A stretch of 64,000 nt of DNA from Caproiciproducens sp. NJN-50 (lineage in GTDB: Bacteria; Bacillota; Clostridia; Oscillospirales; Acutalibacteraceae): the NCBI RefSeq assembly GCF_004103755.1, contig NZ_CP035283.1, positions 2,852,001-2,916,000 of the forward strand, read 5' to 3'. This document shows positions 32,887 through 42,252 of this stretch, one piece after another. Each line of letters begins with the position of its first letter. Position 1 is the first letter of the stretch. The translations under genes were made by a program, and so were the position numbers. Under the pieces are notes generated by a model. That model was not told where the DNA came from. It did no database searches and saw only the letters and a program-made list of their open reading frames with translations.

Positions 32887-34449
32887 TCATTCCTTATTGC
32901 TTAGGTTCACAGGTCCCTCATAAACAGTGACGCAGTTGCGCCCGCGTTCCTTTGACTGGTAAAGCGCCTGATCCGCCATGCGCATCAGCTTGTCCAGAGT
33001 CTGCCCAAGAAAATCCTTTCTAGCGATGCCGATACTGACCGTGATATGGAATTTTTTCTGACGATAACAAAAATCGTACTTCTCCATGCTCTTCCGCACC
33101 GTTTCCGCATCGCTCCGAACCTCGTCGTCGCCAAGGCCCGACAGCAGGGCCGCGAACTCCTCTCCCCCGACCCGCGCGATCAGATTCCCGCGGGGAAAGG
33201 CCCCTTTCAGAATCTCGCCGAAGCCCTGAATGACCCTGTCTCCCATCGGATGGCCGAATTGGTCATTCACATTCTTGAAATAGTCCAGATCCATCATCAG
33301 GAGGTGGACCGCGCCGCCCTTTTCCTCCGATTCCAGCATTCGCTTCTGTCCGATCTGGAGAAAAGCCCGCCGGTTGCCAAGCCCGCTGAGTTCATCTGTC
33401 ATGGCCTGCCGCTTTAGGTCTTCATTCAATTTGTAGGTCTCCGTAACATCGCGGACGGTTTTAATCCTCCCCTGCGTTCCACCGCGGCCGTCAATATTCT
33501 TTGTGCTGATTTCGTAATATCGCTTTTCCCCGTTGAATCTGATCCTGACGATGCGGGTTTCCGGGTCCAAAAGACCTTCCATGAGCTTCGGATGCCGCCG
33601 GAACAGCGCGGGAATCTGTTTGTCCGTAAGGCTGATATCCAATTTTTGAAATAAATTTTTTGCGCTTGTGTTGTAATCGATGATTTTGTTTTGCCGGTTC
33701 ATCAGCAGAATCGCGTCTCTGCCGGATTCGAACACCCTGCTTCTTGCGATGGATTTGGTTTCAAGGAAATCATACTTCTGGATCGCCAGAATCACCATGA
33801 CGCAGGTGGCGGGGAGGCACAGCGCCATATAATCGAGGTACATTCCCAATGGTTTAAAAAACGAAAGGACCAAACCGGTAGCCGCGAAGAAAGAAGCACC
33901 CGTGATCAGGCTGATTTTCCCTTTCGCATTTTCCTCCGTTTGAAAAGAGTCGTACAGAAACAGACCCAGCGTAACCAGAATCATCATCATGGAGTGAACC
34001 GCCTGGACATAGTTCCAGGGTCCGGGCTCCTTTATCATGCGCAGCGCGCCCGATTCGGTGACAAAACTGAGGGAGGCAAAATAAAGATGGTGGTGATCGT
34101 TGGTGAACCTCAGCACCAGCGTGACAAGCGGAACGATGTAGATCGCCGCAAGCCATATTTTTTTATGGCGGGTATAATATCCGGTATACATCAGTCCGAC
34201 CGTGAGCCACAGCGCGGAAACGAACGGGATTCCGATATATTCCACCCGGTTCCAGAACAGGATCTGACGAATGCTGTCAGAGTTCAGTTCCATCGCATAT
34301 CCGACAATATAGAAACAAACCGCAAAACATAAGAGTACGGCCGTACGCGCATAATCCGAGTCATTCAAAGATGTGATATGGGCACTGGAATAGACCGCCG
34401 CTACAACCATGAAAAAAAAATACAAGCTGACGACGTCGACAAGAATCAT
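32887..34449 (-). CDS. Diguanylate cyclase with 7TM sensor and PAS-like domain
   Basis: 520 residues. Seven transmembrane helices (1-225, HisKA_7TM-like) are followed by a PAS-like segment (about 235-345, RDAILLMNRQNKIIDYN) and a GGDEF domain (355-510). The domain has DELSGLGNRRAF, DLDYFKNVNDQFGH and an active-site GGEEF in RVGGEEFAALL. It should make cyclic di-GMP in response to a membrane or small-molecule signal. GGAATGAGG precedes the ATG. It lies downstream of a terminator that ends the pts operon. Confidence 0.92.
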   Translation of the reverse strand: MILVDVVSLYFFFMVVAAVYSSAHITSLNDSDYARTAVLLCFAVCFYIVGYAMELNSDSIRQILFWNRVEYIGIPFVSALWLTVGLMYTGYYTRHKKIWLAAIYIVPLVTLVLRFTNDHHHLYFASLSFVTESGALRMIKEPGPWNYVQAVHSMMMILVTLGLFLYDSFQTEENAKGKISLITGASFFAATGLVLSFFKPLGMYLDYMALCLPATCVMVILAIQKYDFLETKSIARSRVFESGRDAILLMNRQNKIIDYNTSAKNLFQKLDISLTDKQIPALFRRHPKLMEGLLDPETRIVRIRFNGEKRYYEISTKNIDGRGGTQGRIKTVRDVTETYKLNEDLKRQAMTDELSGLGNRRAFLQIGQKRMLESEEKGGAVHLLMMDLDYFKNVNDQFGHPMGDRVIQGFGEILKGAFPRGNLIARVGGEEFAALLSGLGDDEVRSDAETVRKSMEKYDFCYRQKKFHITVSIGIARKDFLGQTLDKLMRMADQALYQSKERGRNCVTVYEGPVNLSNKE

Positions 34450-34543
34450 GGAAAATTCCTCATTCCGCCTTACCTGCGACCGGCACCGCCGCCTCTCCGG
34501 TCCGAGGTTGGGCGCGATGGCGCCGGGACATTGCAGTCAGGAC

Positions 34544-34577
34544 AAAAAAATATCCGAGAGGCACAATTACTCCCGGA
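34544..34577 (-). terminator. Terminator between ptsI and the diguanylate cyclase
   Basis: On the minus strand TCCGGGAG, nine-base loop, CTCTCGGA, then TATTTTTTT. It lies 270 bp after the ptsI stop and 95 bp before the next gene. Confidence 0.65.
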
Positions 34578-34823
34578 CATTAACGATTATCATCCCAAAC
34601 GTTTACAAAGGAATCCATATCAAAAGCCCATTTTGCTTAATGGAAACGAAGAATCATGATAATCTGCCTTTGCCCATTAAATTTATCATGATTATAACAT
34701 CAACGGAATGTTTTGTAAACTTAGAACAACGTTTTCAACCTGTTCACAGCCCTGTTTCTTTAGATATTCCGCCAGTGCCGGTGAGACAAAGGTTTCCCTT
34801 TCAAGTTTCCGGTCGGTTTCCCG
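34578..34823. other. AT-rich spacer without genes
   Basis: The space between the ptsI stop and the terminator at 34544. No open frame, repeat or RNA motif stands out. Confidence 0.5.
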
Positions 34824-34849
34824 AATCCGCTTTATGGAGTAAGCGGATT
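34824..34849 (-). terminator. Hairpin at the ptsI stop codon
   Basis: AATCCGCTT pairs with AAGCGGATT around TATGGAGT. It overlaps the ptsI stop (34848-34850) and has no T-run, so it may protect or fold the 3' end rather than terminate. Confidence 0.4.
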
Positions 34850-36587
34850 AACAGATGCCATTCTGACGGTTGAACTCGTTGAGCAGACAGTGGACCTCCT
34901 GAGCCGATCTGCAACTCAGGGCACTTTGAACCAGAGCGCTGCATGCTTCCTTACTTTGCCTATGAATCAAATACTTTATTTTTGGAATCATTCCCGCCGG
35001 CATGCTGATCTCGTCGATGCCCAAGCCGATATGAAGTGAAACGGCGGCAGTTTCCGCACCCATATTTCCGCAGATTCCAACGGGGATTCCGTTTGCATGG
35101 GCCGCGTCGCTGACACGCTTTATCAGCAACAGAACGGCAGGATTACAATAATCGTATAAATAAGACACCTTTTCGTTGCCTCTGTCGGCGGCAAGCGTGT
35201 ATTGAATCAGATCGTTCGTTCCAATGCTGAAGAAATCGGCTTCTTTAGCCAGCACATCGGCCATAATCGCTGCGGATGGCACTTCAATCATGATGCCGGT
35301 CTTTATCGATTCATCAAAAGCGATCTGTTCGGCTTTCAACTGCGCCTTCGCATTCTCAAGGCAGTCCTTCGCGGCCCGAAGCTCTTCCAGCCCCGAAATC
35401 ATAGGAAACATAATTTTCAGCTTTCCATAGGCGCTGGCTCTCAAAACAGCTCTGAGCTGTACTGAAAAAAGGTCTTTCCGGGCAAGGCAGAGCCGGATTG
35501 CCCGATACCCCAGAAACGGATTGCTCTCGCGGGGAATCGGGATGGATTTTACCGGTTTGTCGCCTCCTGCGTCAAGGGTGCGGATCATAACCTCTTTGTT
35601 GGAATAGGCCTGGACAACTTTTTTATATTCCAGGAATTGGTCTTCTTCGCTTGGAAGTTTATCCCGGTTAAAGTACAAAGCCTCTGTCCGGAAAAGCCCC
35701 ACGGATTCACTGCCCTGCCGGATGGAAAGGTCCGCATCCAGCCCCGACCCGATGTTTGCGCCCACTATCAGCCGATAGCCGTCCTTTGTTACGGCGCTTT
35801 GGTCCTTATATTTTTCTAAAATCTTTTTTTCTTCAATTTCGGCTTCCATCTTCGCCTTGTAGGCTGCGACGGTAGTTTCATTCGGAAACAGAATACAGGT
35901 TCCCCGCTCTCCGTCGACGATCACTTCGTCCCCGTCATCGACCATGTCCGTTAAGCCCGCTATTCCCACCACGGCGGGAATCCCGAGCGACCGCGCAAAA
36001 ATAGAAGTATGAGACGTCGCCCCGCCCTTTTCCGTCGCAAACGCCAAAATCACATTTTTATTCAGCTGAACGGTATCGGAGGGAGACAGATCTCTTGAAA
36101 TCAAAATGATCGGATTCTGAATATCCGATAAATCCGGCCTGTCTCCGCCGGATAAAACCGCCAGAAGCCGGTTGCCGGCATCTCTTACATCAGCGGCGCG
36201 TTCCCGCATATAGGCGTTTTTCATAGCTTCAAAGACAGCCGCAAAACGTTCTGTGATTTCACCAGTCGCTTTTTCGGGAGAGTACCGCTTCTCACGGATC
36301 AGCTTTATGATTCCGGGGGCAAACGCGGGATCCGCAAGAATTCCTTTTTGCCCTTTCAGCACGCCGATTTTGTCCTTGCCAATGGAATCGGCGGAGCGGC
36401 GGATAATTCCGTCCAGTTCCAAAGCGGCCTGCTCAACCGCTTTACGCAGACGTTCGATCTCCGGCTCGATCTGTGTCTCATCGAGGAATGGATTTGGATC
36501 GGTTCCCTTATTATGAGAAAGGAGCCGGACTTTCCCGATCCGAATCCCTTCGGAAACACCGATGCCCCGTACAGTCTTTTCCGTCAT
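34848..36587 (-). CDS. ptsI: PTS enzyme I (phosphoenolpyruvate-protein phosphotransferase)
   Basis: 579 residues. The phosphorylated histidine sits near residue 190 in GGATSHTSIFARSLGIPAVVG; the PEP-binding barrel carries DAGGDKPVKSIPIPRESNPFLGYRAIR and FFSIGTNDLIQYTLAADRGNE. It starts the phosphate relay EI-HPr-EIIA-EIIB. The ATG at 36587 follows GGAGGAGAGTCC; an upstream frame extension is rejected. It is the last gene of the fructose PTS operon, 49 bp after ptsH. Confidence 0.95.
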   Translation of the reverse strand: MTEKTVRGIGVSEGIRIGKVRLLSHNKGTDPNPFLDETQIEPEIERLRKAVEQAALELDGIIRRSADSIGKDKIGVLKGQKGILADPAFAPGIIKLIREKRYSPEKATGEITERFAAVFEAMKNAYMRERAADVRDAGNRLLAVLSGGDRPDLSDIQNPIILISRDLSPSDTVQLNKNVILAFATEKGGATSHTSIFARSLGIPAVVGIAGLTDMVDDGDEVIVDGERGTCILFPNETTVAAYKAKMEAEIEEKKILEKYKDQSAVTKDGYRLIVGANIGSGLDADLSIRQGSESVGLFRTEALYFNRDKLPSEEDQFLEYKKVVQAYSNKEVMIRTLDAGGDKPVKSIPIPRESNPFLGYRAIRLCLARKDLFSVQLRAVLRASAYGKLKIMFPMISGLEELRAAKDCLENAKAQLKAEQIAFDESIKTGIMIEVPSAAIMADVLAKEADFFSIGTNDLIQYTLAADRGNEKVSYLYDYCNPAVLLLIKRVSDAAHANGIPVGICGNMGAETAAVSLHIGLGIDEISMPAGMIPKIKYLIHRQSKEACSALVQSALSCRSAQEVHCLLNEFNRQNGIC

Positions 36588-36636
36588 GGACTCTCCTCCA
36601 TATACTTTTCCGTCACTGCAGTTCGATTTTAATTGC

Positions 36637-36903
36637 TCACTCGCCGAAATTTGTTTCAAACAGTTTTTCCACCACCGCCATGGCTTCCGTTTCATCGCGC
36701 CCTTCTACGACGACTTCAACAATTTCACCCTGTTCAATGCCTAAACTCATCAATCCCAAGATGCTCTTGGCGTCCGCTTCTTCCTGTCCCGGCTTTCCCA
36801 GCATAATACGCGATTGAAACGGGGTTGCCTTTTCCATTAACACCTGTGCGGGCCTCAAATGGAACCCTTCCGCACAGTTCATAACAAAGTTCTTAGTAAG
36901 CAT
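36637..36903 (-). CDS. ptsH: PTS phosphocarrier protein HPr
   Basis: 88 residues. His15 in AEGFHLRPAQ is the EI-dependent phosphorylation site and S47 in DAKSILGLMSLG the regulatory serine for HPr kinase, so both carbon-flow and catabolite-control functions appear intact. The ATG at 36903 follows AAGGA. It sits 35 bp after the EIIA gene. Confidence 0.94.
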   Translation of the reverse strand: MLTKNFVMNCAEGFHLRPAQVLMEKATPFQSRIMLGKPGQEEADAKSILGLMSLGIEQGEIVEVVVEGRDETEAMAVVEKLFETNFGE

Positions 36904-36938
36904 ATTTTCGATTCCTTTCCGCACCTGGCTCAACTTGG

Positions 36939-37397
36939 TTACGCCTCGACCGATTCAATCAAAGAAAGGATATCGTCCGCGGTCACAGCCTGCTCCAATC
37001 TTTCCCTGAAATCTTCATGCATGAGTTTTTTAGAGAGGGCAATTAAGATTTTCAAATGATCATTGCCCGCATTTTTTTCCGGAACTCCGATCAAAAACAC
37101 ATTGCTGACTTTCTTGCCATCGAAAGAATTCCAGTCCACCGGCTTTTTCAGCTTTGCGAAGGCAACGCAGGGCTTTCTTACGCCATCCGATTTTCCGTGC
37201 GGAATAGCAACGCCGAATCCGATCCCGGTGGTTCCTTTGCTTTCGCGTTCGCGAACGGCGGAAAGATATTTTTCCCTGTCTAAGATATAACCTCCACGGA
37301 ACATCCCGTCGATCATCGCTTCCACTGCCGCATCGCGATCAGCCGCGGCAAGATCTAAAAAAATGATATTTTTGTCCATGATATCGGCGATATTCAT
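36939..37397 (-). CDS. PTS fructose-type EIIA domain protein
   Basis: 152 residues, a stand-alone EIIA of the Fru/Mtl family. The active histidine is H67 in GFGVAIPHGKSDGV. It passes phosphate from HPr to the EIIB part of the adjacent EIIBC. GGAGGG precedes the ATG. Splitting EIIA from EIIBC is common in Clostridia. Confidence 0.93.
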   Translation of the reverse strand: MNIADIMDKNIIFLDLAAADRDAAVEAMIDGMFRGGYILDREKYLSAVRERESKGTTGIGFGVAIPHGKSDGVRKPCVAFAKLKKPVDWNSFDGKKVSNVFLIGVPEKNAGNDHLKILIALSKKLMHEDFRERLEQAVTADDILSLIESVEA

Positions 37398-37431
37398 AAA
37401 AGCCCTCCACAGTTCTCATCAGCTTATTCCA

Positions 37432-37468
37432 TGATACGGCCTCGTATCAGAGCGATACGGAGCCGTAT
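37432..37468 (-). repeat. Two tandem hairpins between EIIBC and EIIA
   Basis: TGATACG-GCCT-CGTATCA (37432-37449) and ATACGG-AG-CCGTAT (37455-37468) lie in the 82-bp gap, sharing the core ATACG. There is no T-run, so they probably act in mRNA processing or stability within the operon. Confidence 0.5.
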
Positions 37469-37479
37469 TTATGACTTTG

Positions 37480-38871
37480 TCACCCGGTTACTTTATCTTT
37501 CTTCAATACCAAAACAAGCAATGCAGTTACAACCGCGCCGATCGCGATGGCCAGCAGATACAGGAAGACATTGCTCACAGCGTTCGGAATCAGCATAACG
37601 AACAATCCGCCGTGGGGCGCACGGAGCAGGCATCCGAAAGCTTCCGAAAGCCCGCCGGCGATTGCCGACCCGATCATGCAGGAAGGAATGACACGGAGGG
37701 GGTCCGCTGCCGCAAACGGAATAGCACCTTCCGTAATAAATGAAAGGCCCAGAACCAGGGCTGCCTTTCCGGCTTCTCTCTCTTCGTTGTTAAACTTTCT
37801 TTTGGAAATAAAAGTGGCGATTGCGAGACCCAAAGGAGGGGTCATGCCGGCAGCCATAACGGCTGCCATCGGAGCATAGACGCTGCTTGCAATCAAAGCG
37901 GTCCCGACAGTATAAGCCGCTTTGTTGATCGGGCCTCCCATATCGGTAGCCATCATGGCCCCCATGATCACACCCAGCAGAATTGCGTTGGCCGTACCCA
38001 TGTCCTTCAGCCATGCAACCAGTGCGTTCATCAGCATAGTGAACGGAGTCCCGATGACAAAGACCATCAGCAAGCCAACCACCAGCGTTGAAATAAAGGG
38101 AATGATCAGGATCGGTTTGAGGCTTTCAAGGCTTTTGGGAAGACGCAGTTTGTCTCTCAGGAGTTTTGAAATATAACCTGCGATAAATCCCGCAAAAATG
38201 CCGCCTAAAAAACCCGCGCCCAGAGTCGAGGAAAGAGCGCCGCCGATTAATCCGGGGGCCAGGCCGGGACGGTCCGCGATGGAGAACGCAATATAGCCGG
38301 AAAGAACCGTCACCATCAGCCCCATTGCCGAATCGCCGATCGTTTTCAGCCCCCATGCCAGCGTTCCGGTTTGCTTAAACGCATAAATCCCGAACATGAA
38401 AGAACATGCGATCAGCAGGCCGCCAGCAACGACAATCGGAATCATGAAGGAAACGCCGGACATCAAGTGCTTGTATGGACCTGTCCTTTGGGCGGACCTT
38501 TCCGCCTTGATTTTCTGTACATTTTCTACATAGTTTGCAGTCTCCGATCCCGTTTCTACGGATTTCGCATCCATGGCAAGAGCCCTTTCGATCAGGGCAT
38601 TTGGATCTTTGATTGCCGCGCCCGCTCCCACTCTTACAACGGGCTTTCCTTTGAACCTTCCCTCGTCGGCATCCATGTCGGCGGCCACGATAATTGCATG
38701 TGCCTCGGCAATTTCCGCCGGGGTCAGCTCGTTTTCCACTCCGACAGCTCCCCGCGTCTCAACCTTGATTGGAACACCCTTTTCCTTCGCCGTCTTTTGA
38801 AGCGACTCAGCCGCCATATATGTATGCGCTATTCCGGTTGGACAAGCTGTTACCCCCAAAAGCTTTTTCAT
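37480..38871 (-). CDS. fruA: PTS fructose transporter EIIBC
   Basis: 463 residues. The N-terminal EIIB domain has the phosphocysteine C10 in VTACPTGIAHTYMAAE. After a linker (residues 105-130) the EIIC domain begins, with about nine membrane helices (LMSGVSFMIPIVVAGGLLIA, IAGGLSEAFGCLLRAPHGG). It imports and phosphorylates fructose to fructose-1-phosphate, which the adjacent FruK uses. GGGAGG precedes the ATG. Confidence 0.93.
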   Translation of the reverse strand: MKKLLGVTACPTGIAHTYMAAESLQKTAKEKGVPIKVETRGAVGVENELTPAEIAEAHAIIVAADMDADEGRFKGKPVVRVGAGAAIKDPNALIERALAMDAKSVETGSETANYVENVQKIKAERSAQRTGPYKHLMSGVSFMIPIVVAGGLLIACSFMFGIYAFKQTGTLAWGLKTIGDSAMGLMVTVLSGYIAFSIADRPGLAPGLIGGALSSTLGAGFLGGIFAGFIAGYISKLLRDKLRLPKSLESLKPILIIPFISTLVVGLLMVFVIGTPFTMLMNALVAWLKDMGTANAILLGVIMGAMMATDMGGPINKAAYTVGTALIASSVYAPMAAVMAAGMTPPLGLAIATFISKRKFNNEEREAGKAALVLGLSFITEGAIPFAAADPLRVIPSCMIGSAIAGGLSEAFGCLLRAPHGGLFVMLIPNAVSNVFLYLLAIAIGAVVTALLVLVLKKDKVTG

Positions 38872-38909
38872 AAAAAATCCTCCCTTTATAAATAATATAT
38901 CAGAAAGCG

Positions 38910-39848
38910 CTAAATTGAAGTAACAGTTACTTTTTCAAGAGACTGAAGGACTTCATCCCGGGTACAAATCTGCGTCCCTTCTTTGGAGGCAGTGATGCTT
39001 CCGGCAGCTGTAGTTATTTTTGCAATGTCGTACAGTGAACTGCGATTCAGAATCGAGTATGCGAGGGCCGCGACCATGGAATCCCCGGAACCGGTGGCGC
39101 TTTTCACGCAGATGTTCCAGGAATCCACCTTAAAGGTTTCTTCCCGGTTCGCGACGACGGCGCCGTCGGCCCCCATGGAAACTATCACAATTTCAATTCC
39201 TGTCCGAATCAAATTTGCCGCTGCCTCGGCGACTTCTTCCTTGAAATTGAATTTACGGCCCTGAAGCATTTCAAGTTCATGAAGGTTCGGCTTCACAGCG
39301 TAGGGAATTGCTTCGATTCCCTCCTTTAAAGCCAACCCGTCCGCATCCAGCAGGGTTTTCACTCCCGCTGCTTTTGCAGCTGAAATACAGCCGGAATAAA
39401 AATCAGCCGGTACGCCGGGCGGGAGGCTCCCGCTCAGAACAACAATTCCTGTATTCTCTAAAAACGCGGCAAATTTCTGTTGGAAACAGGACAGCACTTT
39501 CTCCGACACGAAAAAGCCCGTTTCGTTGATTTCCGTCGTCTTTTTTACACTGGAATCGAAAATTTTCAGGTTGGTGCGTGTTTCTCCTGAAATTTCAAGA
39601 AAATCGGCGGAAATTGCGTCTTTTTTCAACGCGTTGAGCAAGAGCTTTCCCTGGTCTCCGGCAATCAGCCCTGTCACCGTAACGTTGACGCCGAAATTTT
39701 TCAGCGCCTTCGCAACATTTATGCCTTTTCCCCCGGGATCCGCACGGGAATCAAGGACCCGATTCAGTCCGAAGGGATTCAGTTTTTCAATGGTAATCGT
39801 TTTATCAATGGAAGGATTCATAGCAACCGTCAAAATGTTTTGCTTCAT
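38910..39848 (-). CDS. fruK: 1-phosphofructokinase
   Basis: 312 residues of the PfkB/ribokinase fold. The substrate motif DPGGKGINVAKAL and the anion hole/catalytic base ATGSGDSMVAALAYS (Asp near 247) are intact. It converts fructose-1-phosphate to fructose-1,6-bisphosphate. GAGGGG precedes the ATG; it lies 14 bp after the DeoR-type regulator. Confidence 0.94.
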   Translation of the reverse strand: MKQNILTVAMNPSIDKTITIEKLNPFGLNRVLDSRADPGGKGINVAKALKNFGVNVTVTGLIAGDQGKLLLNALKKDAISADFLEISGETRTNLKIFDSSVKKTTEINETGFFVSEKVLSCFQQKFAAFLENTGIVVLSGSLPPGVPADFYSGCISAAKAAGVKTLLDADGLALKEGIEAIPYAVKPNLHELEMLQGRKFNFKEEVAEAAANLIRTGIEIVIVSMGADGAVVANREETFKVDSWNICVKSATGSGDSMVAALAYSILNRSSLYDIAKITTAAGSITASKEGTQICTRDEVLQSLEKVTVTSI

Positions 39849-39862
39849 TCAGCATTCACCCC

Positions 39863-40657
39863 TCAATTGGCAGATTTACCCCCTGATCCGTTGACGTCCA
39901 CAAGATATAATCTGACATTATTCTTTTCAAATTCGATTTTCTGATTTTCCGAGATGGCATTTCCCGTAATACAGGCATCGATCTCCGAGACACTTCCGAA
40001 CTTTGCAAAAGAAATATGCCCGATCTTCGTATGGTCTGCCAGAATATAGACCTGATCGGCGACGCTCATCATTTTTTGCTTAATGGATGCCTCTACCACG
40101 TTAGGTGTGGTCAGACCCACATTCATGTCGATCCCGTTCGTTGCGATAAACGCCTTATCCACCCGGATCCGGTTCAGTGACTCTTCCGCCAGCGGTCCCG
40201 CCAAAGCCATGGTATTCGTCCTGAGAATCCCACCGGTCGACATAATGTTGATATCCTTGATGGATGAAAGTTTTTGAAGCAATAGGATGGAATTTGTCAC
40301 AACTGTCAGATCCTTGAAGCGGGAGAGCTCAGAAGCCAGATACAGGGTGGTGGTTCCGGAATCTATCATCAGGGAATCTCCGTCTTTGATAAGTTCCGCC
40401 GCCCTTTGCGCGATCAGGGCTTTTTCATTTCGAAATTGGTCTTCTTTTTCGCTGTAAGTCGGTTCAAATCCCACGGATTGCAGATAAACCGCACCGCCAT
40501 GCGTCCGCTTCAGCAGATTCCGGTTTTCCAATTCGGTCAGGTCACGGCGGATTGTTGAATCCGATACCTGAAACAAAACACAGAGCTCCTGCACGGAAGC
40601 TCTGGACTTATTTTGCACATAACCAGCAATTTTTTGCAGCCTTTCTTCTTCGAACAT
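39863..40657 (-). CDS. fruR: DeoR-family regulator of the fructose operon
   Basis: 264 residues. N-terminal helix-turn-helix (RASVQELCVLFQVSDSTIRRDL, then LLKRTHGGAV) and a C-terminal phosphosugar-sensor domain (DSGTTTLYLASEL, VTNSILLLQKL, KAFIATNGID). The family senses fructose-1-phosphate or related sugars and represses the operon it heads. The ATG at 40657 has AAGGA five bases upstream. CATGAC repeats at about 40686-40702, just before the gene, are candidate operators. Confidence 0.92.
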   Translation of the reverse strand: MFEEERLQKIAGYVQNKSRASVQELCVLFQVSDSTIRRDLTELENRNLLKRTHGGAVYLQSVGFEPTYSEKEDQFRNEKALIAQRAAELIKDGDSLMIDSGTTTLYLASELSRFKDLTVVTNSILLLQKLSSIKDINIMSTGGILRTNTMALAGPLAEESLNRIRVDKAFIATNGIDMNVGLTTPNVVEASIKQKMMSVADQVYILADHTKIGHISFAKFGSVSEIDACITGNAISENQKIEFEKNNVRLYLVDVNGSGGKSAN

Positions 40658-40729
40658 CAAAGTCCTTCACTCTCATTTCAGTTTGTCATGACTGTGCATG
40701 ACCATATATGATTGTTTGTGACGTTAATT

Positions 40730-40758
40730 ATATTATCACAGTAGTTCTATATTGTCAA
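40730..40758 (-). promoter_or_regulatory. Promoter of the fruRK-EIIBC-EIIA-ptsHI operon
   Basis: On the minus strand a full-consensus TTGACA, 17-bp spacer and TAATAT. The leader to fruR holds CATGAC direct repeats about 11 bp apart. Confidence 0.8.
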
Positions 40759-41130
40759 TAGTAAACTCAAATTCAGTTATATATCATACAGCTTTAGCAA
40801 ATTGGTATAATTTGATAACAAAATGTATAATTCGATTGGAATCTGAGGTGATTAGAGCATATGCAAAACAGTCACAAACGATTATATCGATCATATTCAG
40901 TCACAGAAGAGAAGAAGATGGCTCCCCTAATTTGCTTTCATGTCCAGTCGTAAAATACTTTTCCCGTACTAAATTATATTAATTCGGTAAAATGACCGCG
41001 AAAGTATCGTAATTGCCTTGAAAACGGTTTGAATGTTAAATTCTTGTCCGGCTACAAATCAGGAGGTTTGGTGGGCGAGTCCTCCGCCGGCAACATGACA
41101 TGGCATATCCATCCCATATCTGTCAAAATC
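40759..41130. other. AT-rich spacer without supported genes
   Basis: Noticeably AT-rich between the fru promoter and the AlkD-like gene. One short open frame (40752-40982, plus) has no ribosome site and no recognisable features. Confidence 0.45.
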
Positions 41131-41823
41131 TCACTTCACCCGCAGGGTGCGAAGACAGGCTTTCTGCTCGTCTGTAATGCGGTAGCTCTCAACGGCCTTT
41201 TGAATTGCCTTGTTATGAACCCATTTTTCCAGCCGATTCTGCCGGATATAAGGAATCGCCGCATCCCACTGCTTGGCCAGCGCCGTGGCAAAGTACCAGG
41301 CGATCATCATATTGACATAGTATTCCTCTGAACGGATGCTCGCTGCCCAGGCGGGATGCTCAGGTGCAAAATTCTCGTCCAAAAAGTGCGTCATCAGCAT
41401 CCCGATGCCAAAGCGGATGGTGTAAGTACGGTCGGAAGCCATCCATCTCCGGATCTCCCGCAAAAGCTCCCGCCGGTGTTTTTTGAACACCCTGGGGTTC
41501 ATCAAATCGCAGGTGGCCCAGTTGTCAACGTAGGGCAGAAAGTCGTCGATTGCCGCCACCGCTGCACTGTAGTCCCCGATCTGCTCCACCAGAAAGCCGT
41601 GGAGGTTGTTTTCATCATAATATTGATGGGGAAGCATTTTTAAAAACTCCGCCGTTTCCGGCTCTTTGAACAATTCCTTCGCCAGTTTCCGCAGTTCCGG
41701 CGTGCGCACACCAATTACCCGCTCCGGTGCCACCGTGGGCATCAGCTTGCATTGAAAATTCTTGTATTTCAGGTCTTGCAGGGCAAACAGCCGGGACTGG
41801 ACGCCCGTTTTCACATCATGCAT
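41131..41823 (-). CDS. AlkD-like DNA alkylation repair protein
   Basis: 230 residues of HEAT-like helical repeats. VIGVRTPELRKLAKEL, the DNWATCDLM motif (with the catalytic Asp of AlkD-type glycosylases) and SEEYYVNMMIAWYFATAL are family marks. It removes bulky alkylated bases without flipping them. ATG at 41823 with AGGAG nine bases upstream. A peptide deformylase-like gene lies 18 bp upstream on the same strand. Confidence 0.88.
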   Translation of the reverse strand: MHDVKTGVQSRLFALQDLKYKNFQCKLMPTVAPERVIGVRTPELRKLAKELFKEPETAEFLKMLPHQYYDENNLHGFLVEQIGDYSAAVAAIDDFLPYVDNWATCDLMNPRVFKKHRRELLREIRRWMASDRTYTIRFGIGMLMTHFLDENFAPEHPAWAASIRSEEYYVNMMIAWYFATALAKQWDAAIPYIRQNRLEKWVHNKAIQKAVESYRITDEQKACLRTLRVK

Positions 41824-41841
41824 AACCACACGCTCCTATGA

Positions 41842-42252
41842 CTAGATCAGAATCCCTTCACAGTGGTCCACTTCGTGCTGGATGATCTGCGCCGCGAAGC
41901 CGGTGAAGGTTTTTAGGCGGGTCTGAAACTTCTCGTTCTGGTATTGTACCTTAATGGACCTGAAGCGTTTAACGTTCCGGATGCCGGTAAGGGACAGGCA
42001 GCCCTCTTCCGTCCCGTATGGATCAGACTTCCTCACGATCTCCGGGTTGAACAGCACCATGTATTTTCCCTCGTTATCAAGGGCGATGATCCGTTTATTC
42101 ACGCCGATCATGTTGGCCGCCATACCCACGCAGCCGTCCTTGTGGGCAATCAGTGTTGCCAGCAAATCCGCCGCCGCACCGAGATCGTCCGCCGTGGCCG
42201 GCTCGGCCTTTTGCACGAGGAACGTCTCGTCCCTGCAAATTTCCCGAATCAT
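41842..42252 (-). CDS. Peptide deformylase-like protein
   Basis: 136 residues. Motif 2 EEGCLSL and motif 3 IQHEVDHCEGILI give the metal ligands (Cys, two His) and the catalytic Glu. Motif 1 reads GMAANMIG, with Met in place of the usual Gln of GxGLAAxQIG, so catalysis may be altered. The start overlaps the upstream hydrolase stop by four bases (ATGA). Probably an accessory deformylase; no second copy is visible in the window. Confidence 0.85.
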   Translation of the reverse strand: MIREICRDETFLVQKAEPATADDLGAAADLLATLIAHKDGCVGMAANMIGVNKRIIALDNEGKYMVLFNPEIVRKSDPYGTEEGCLSLTGIRNVKRFRSIKVQYQNEKFQTRLKTFTGFAAQIIQHEVDHCEGILI

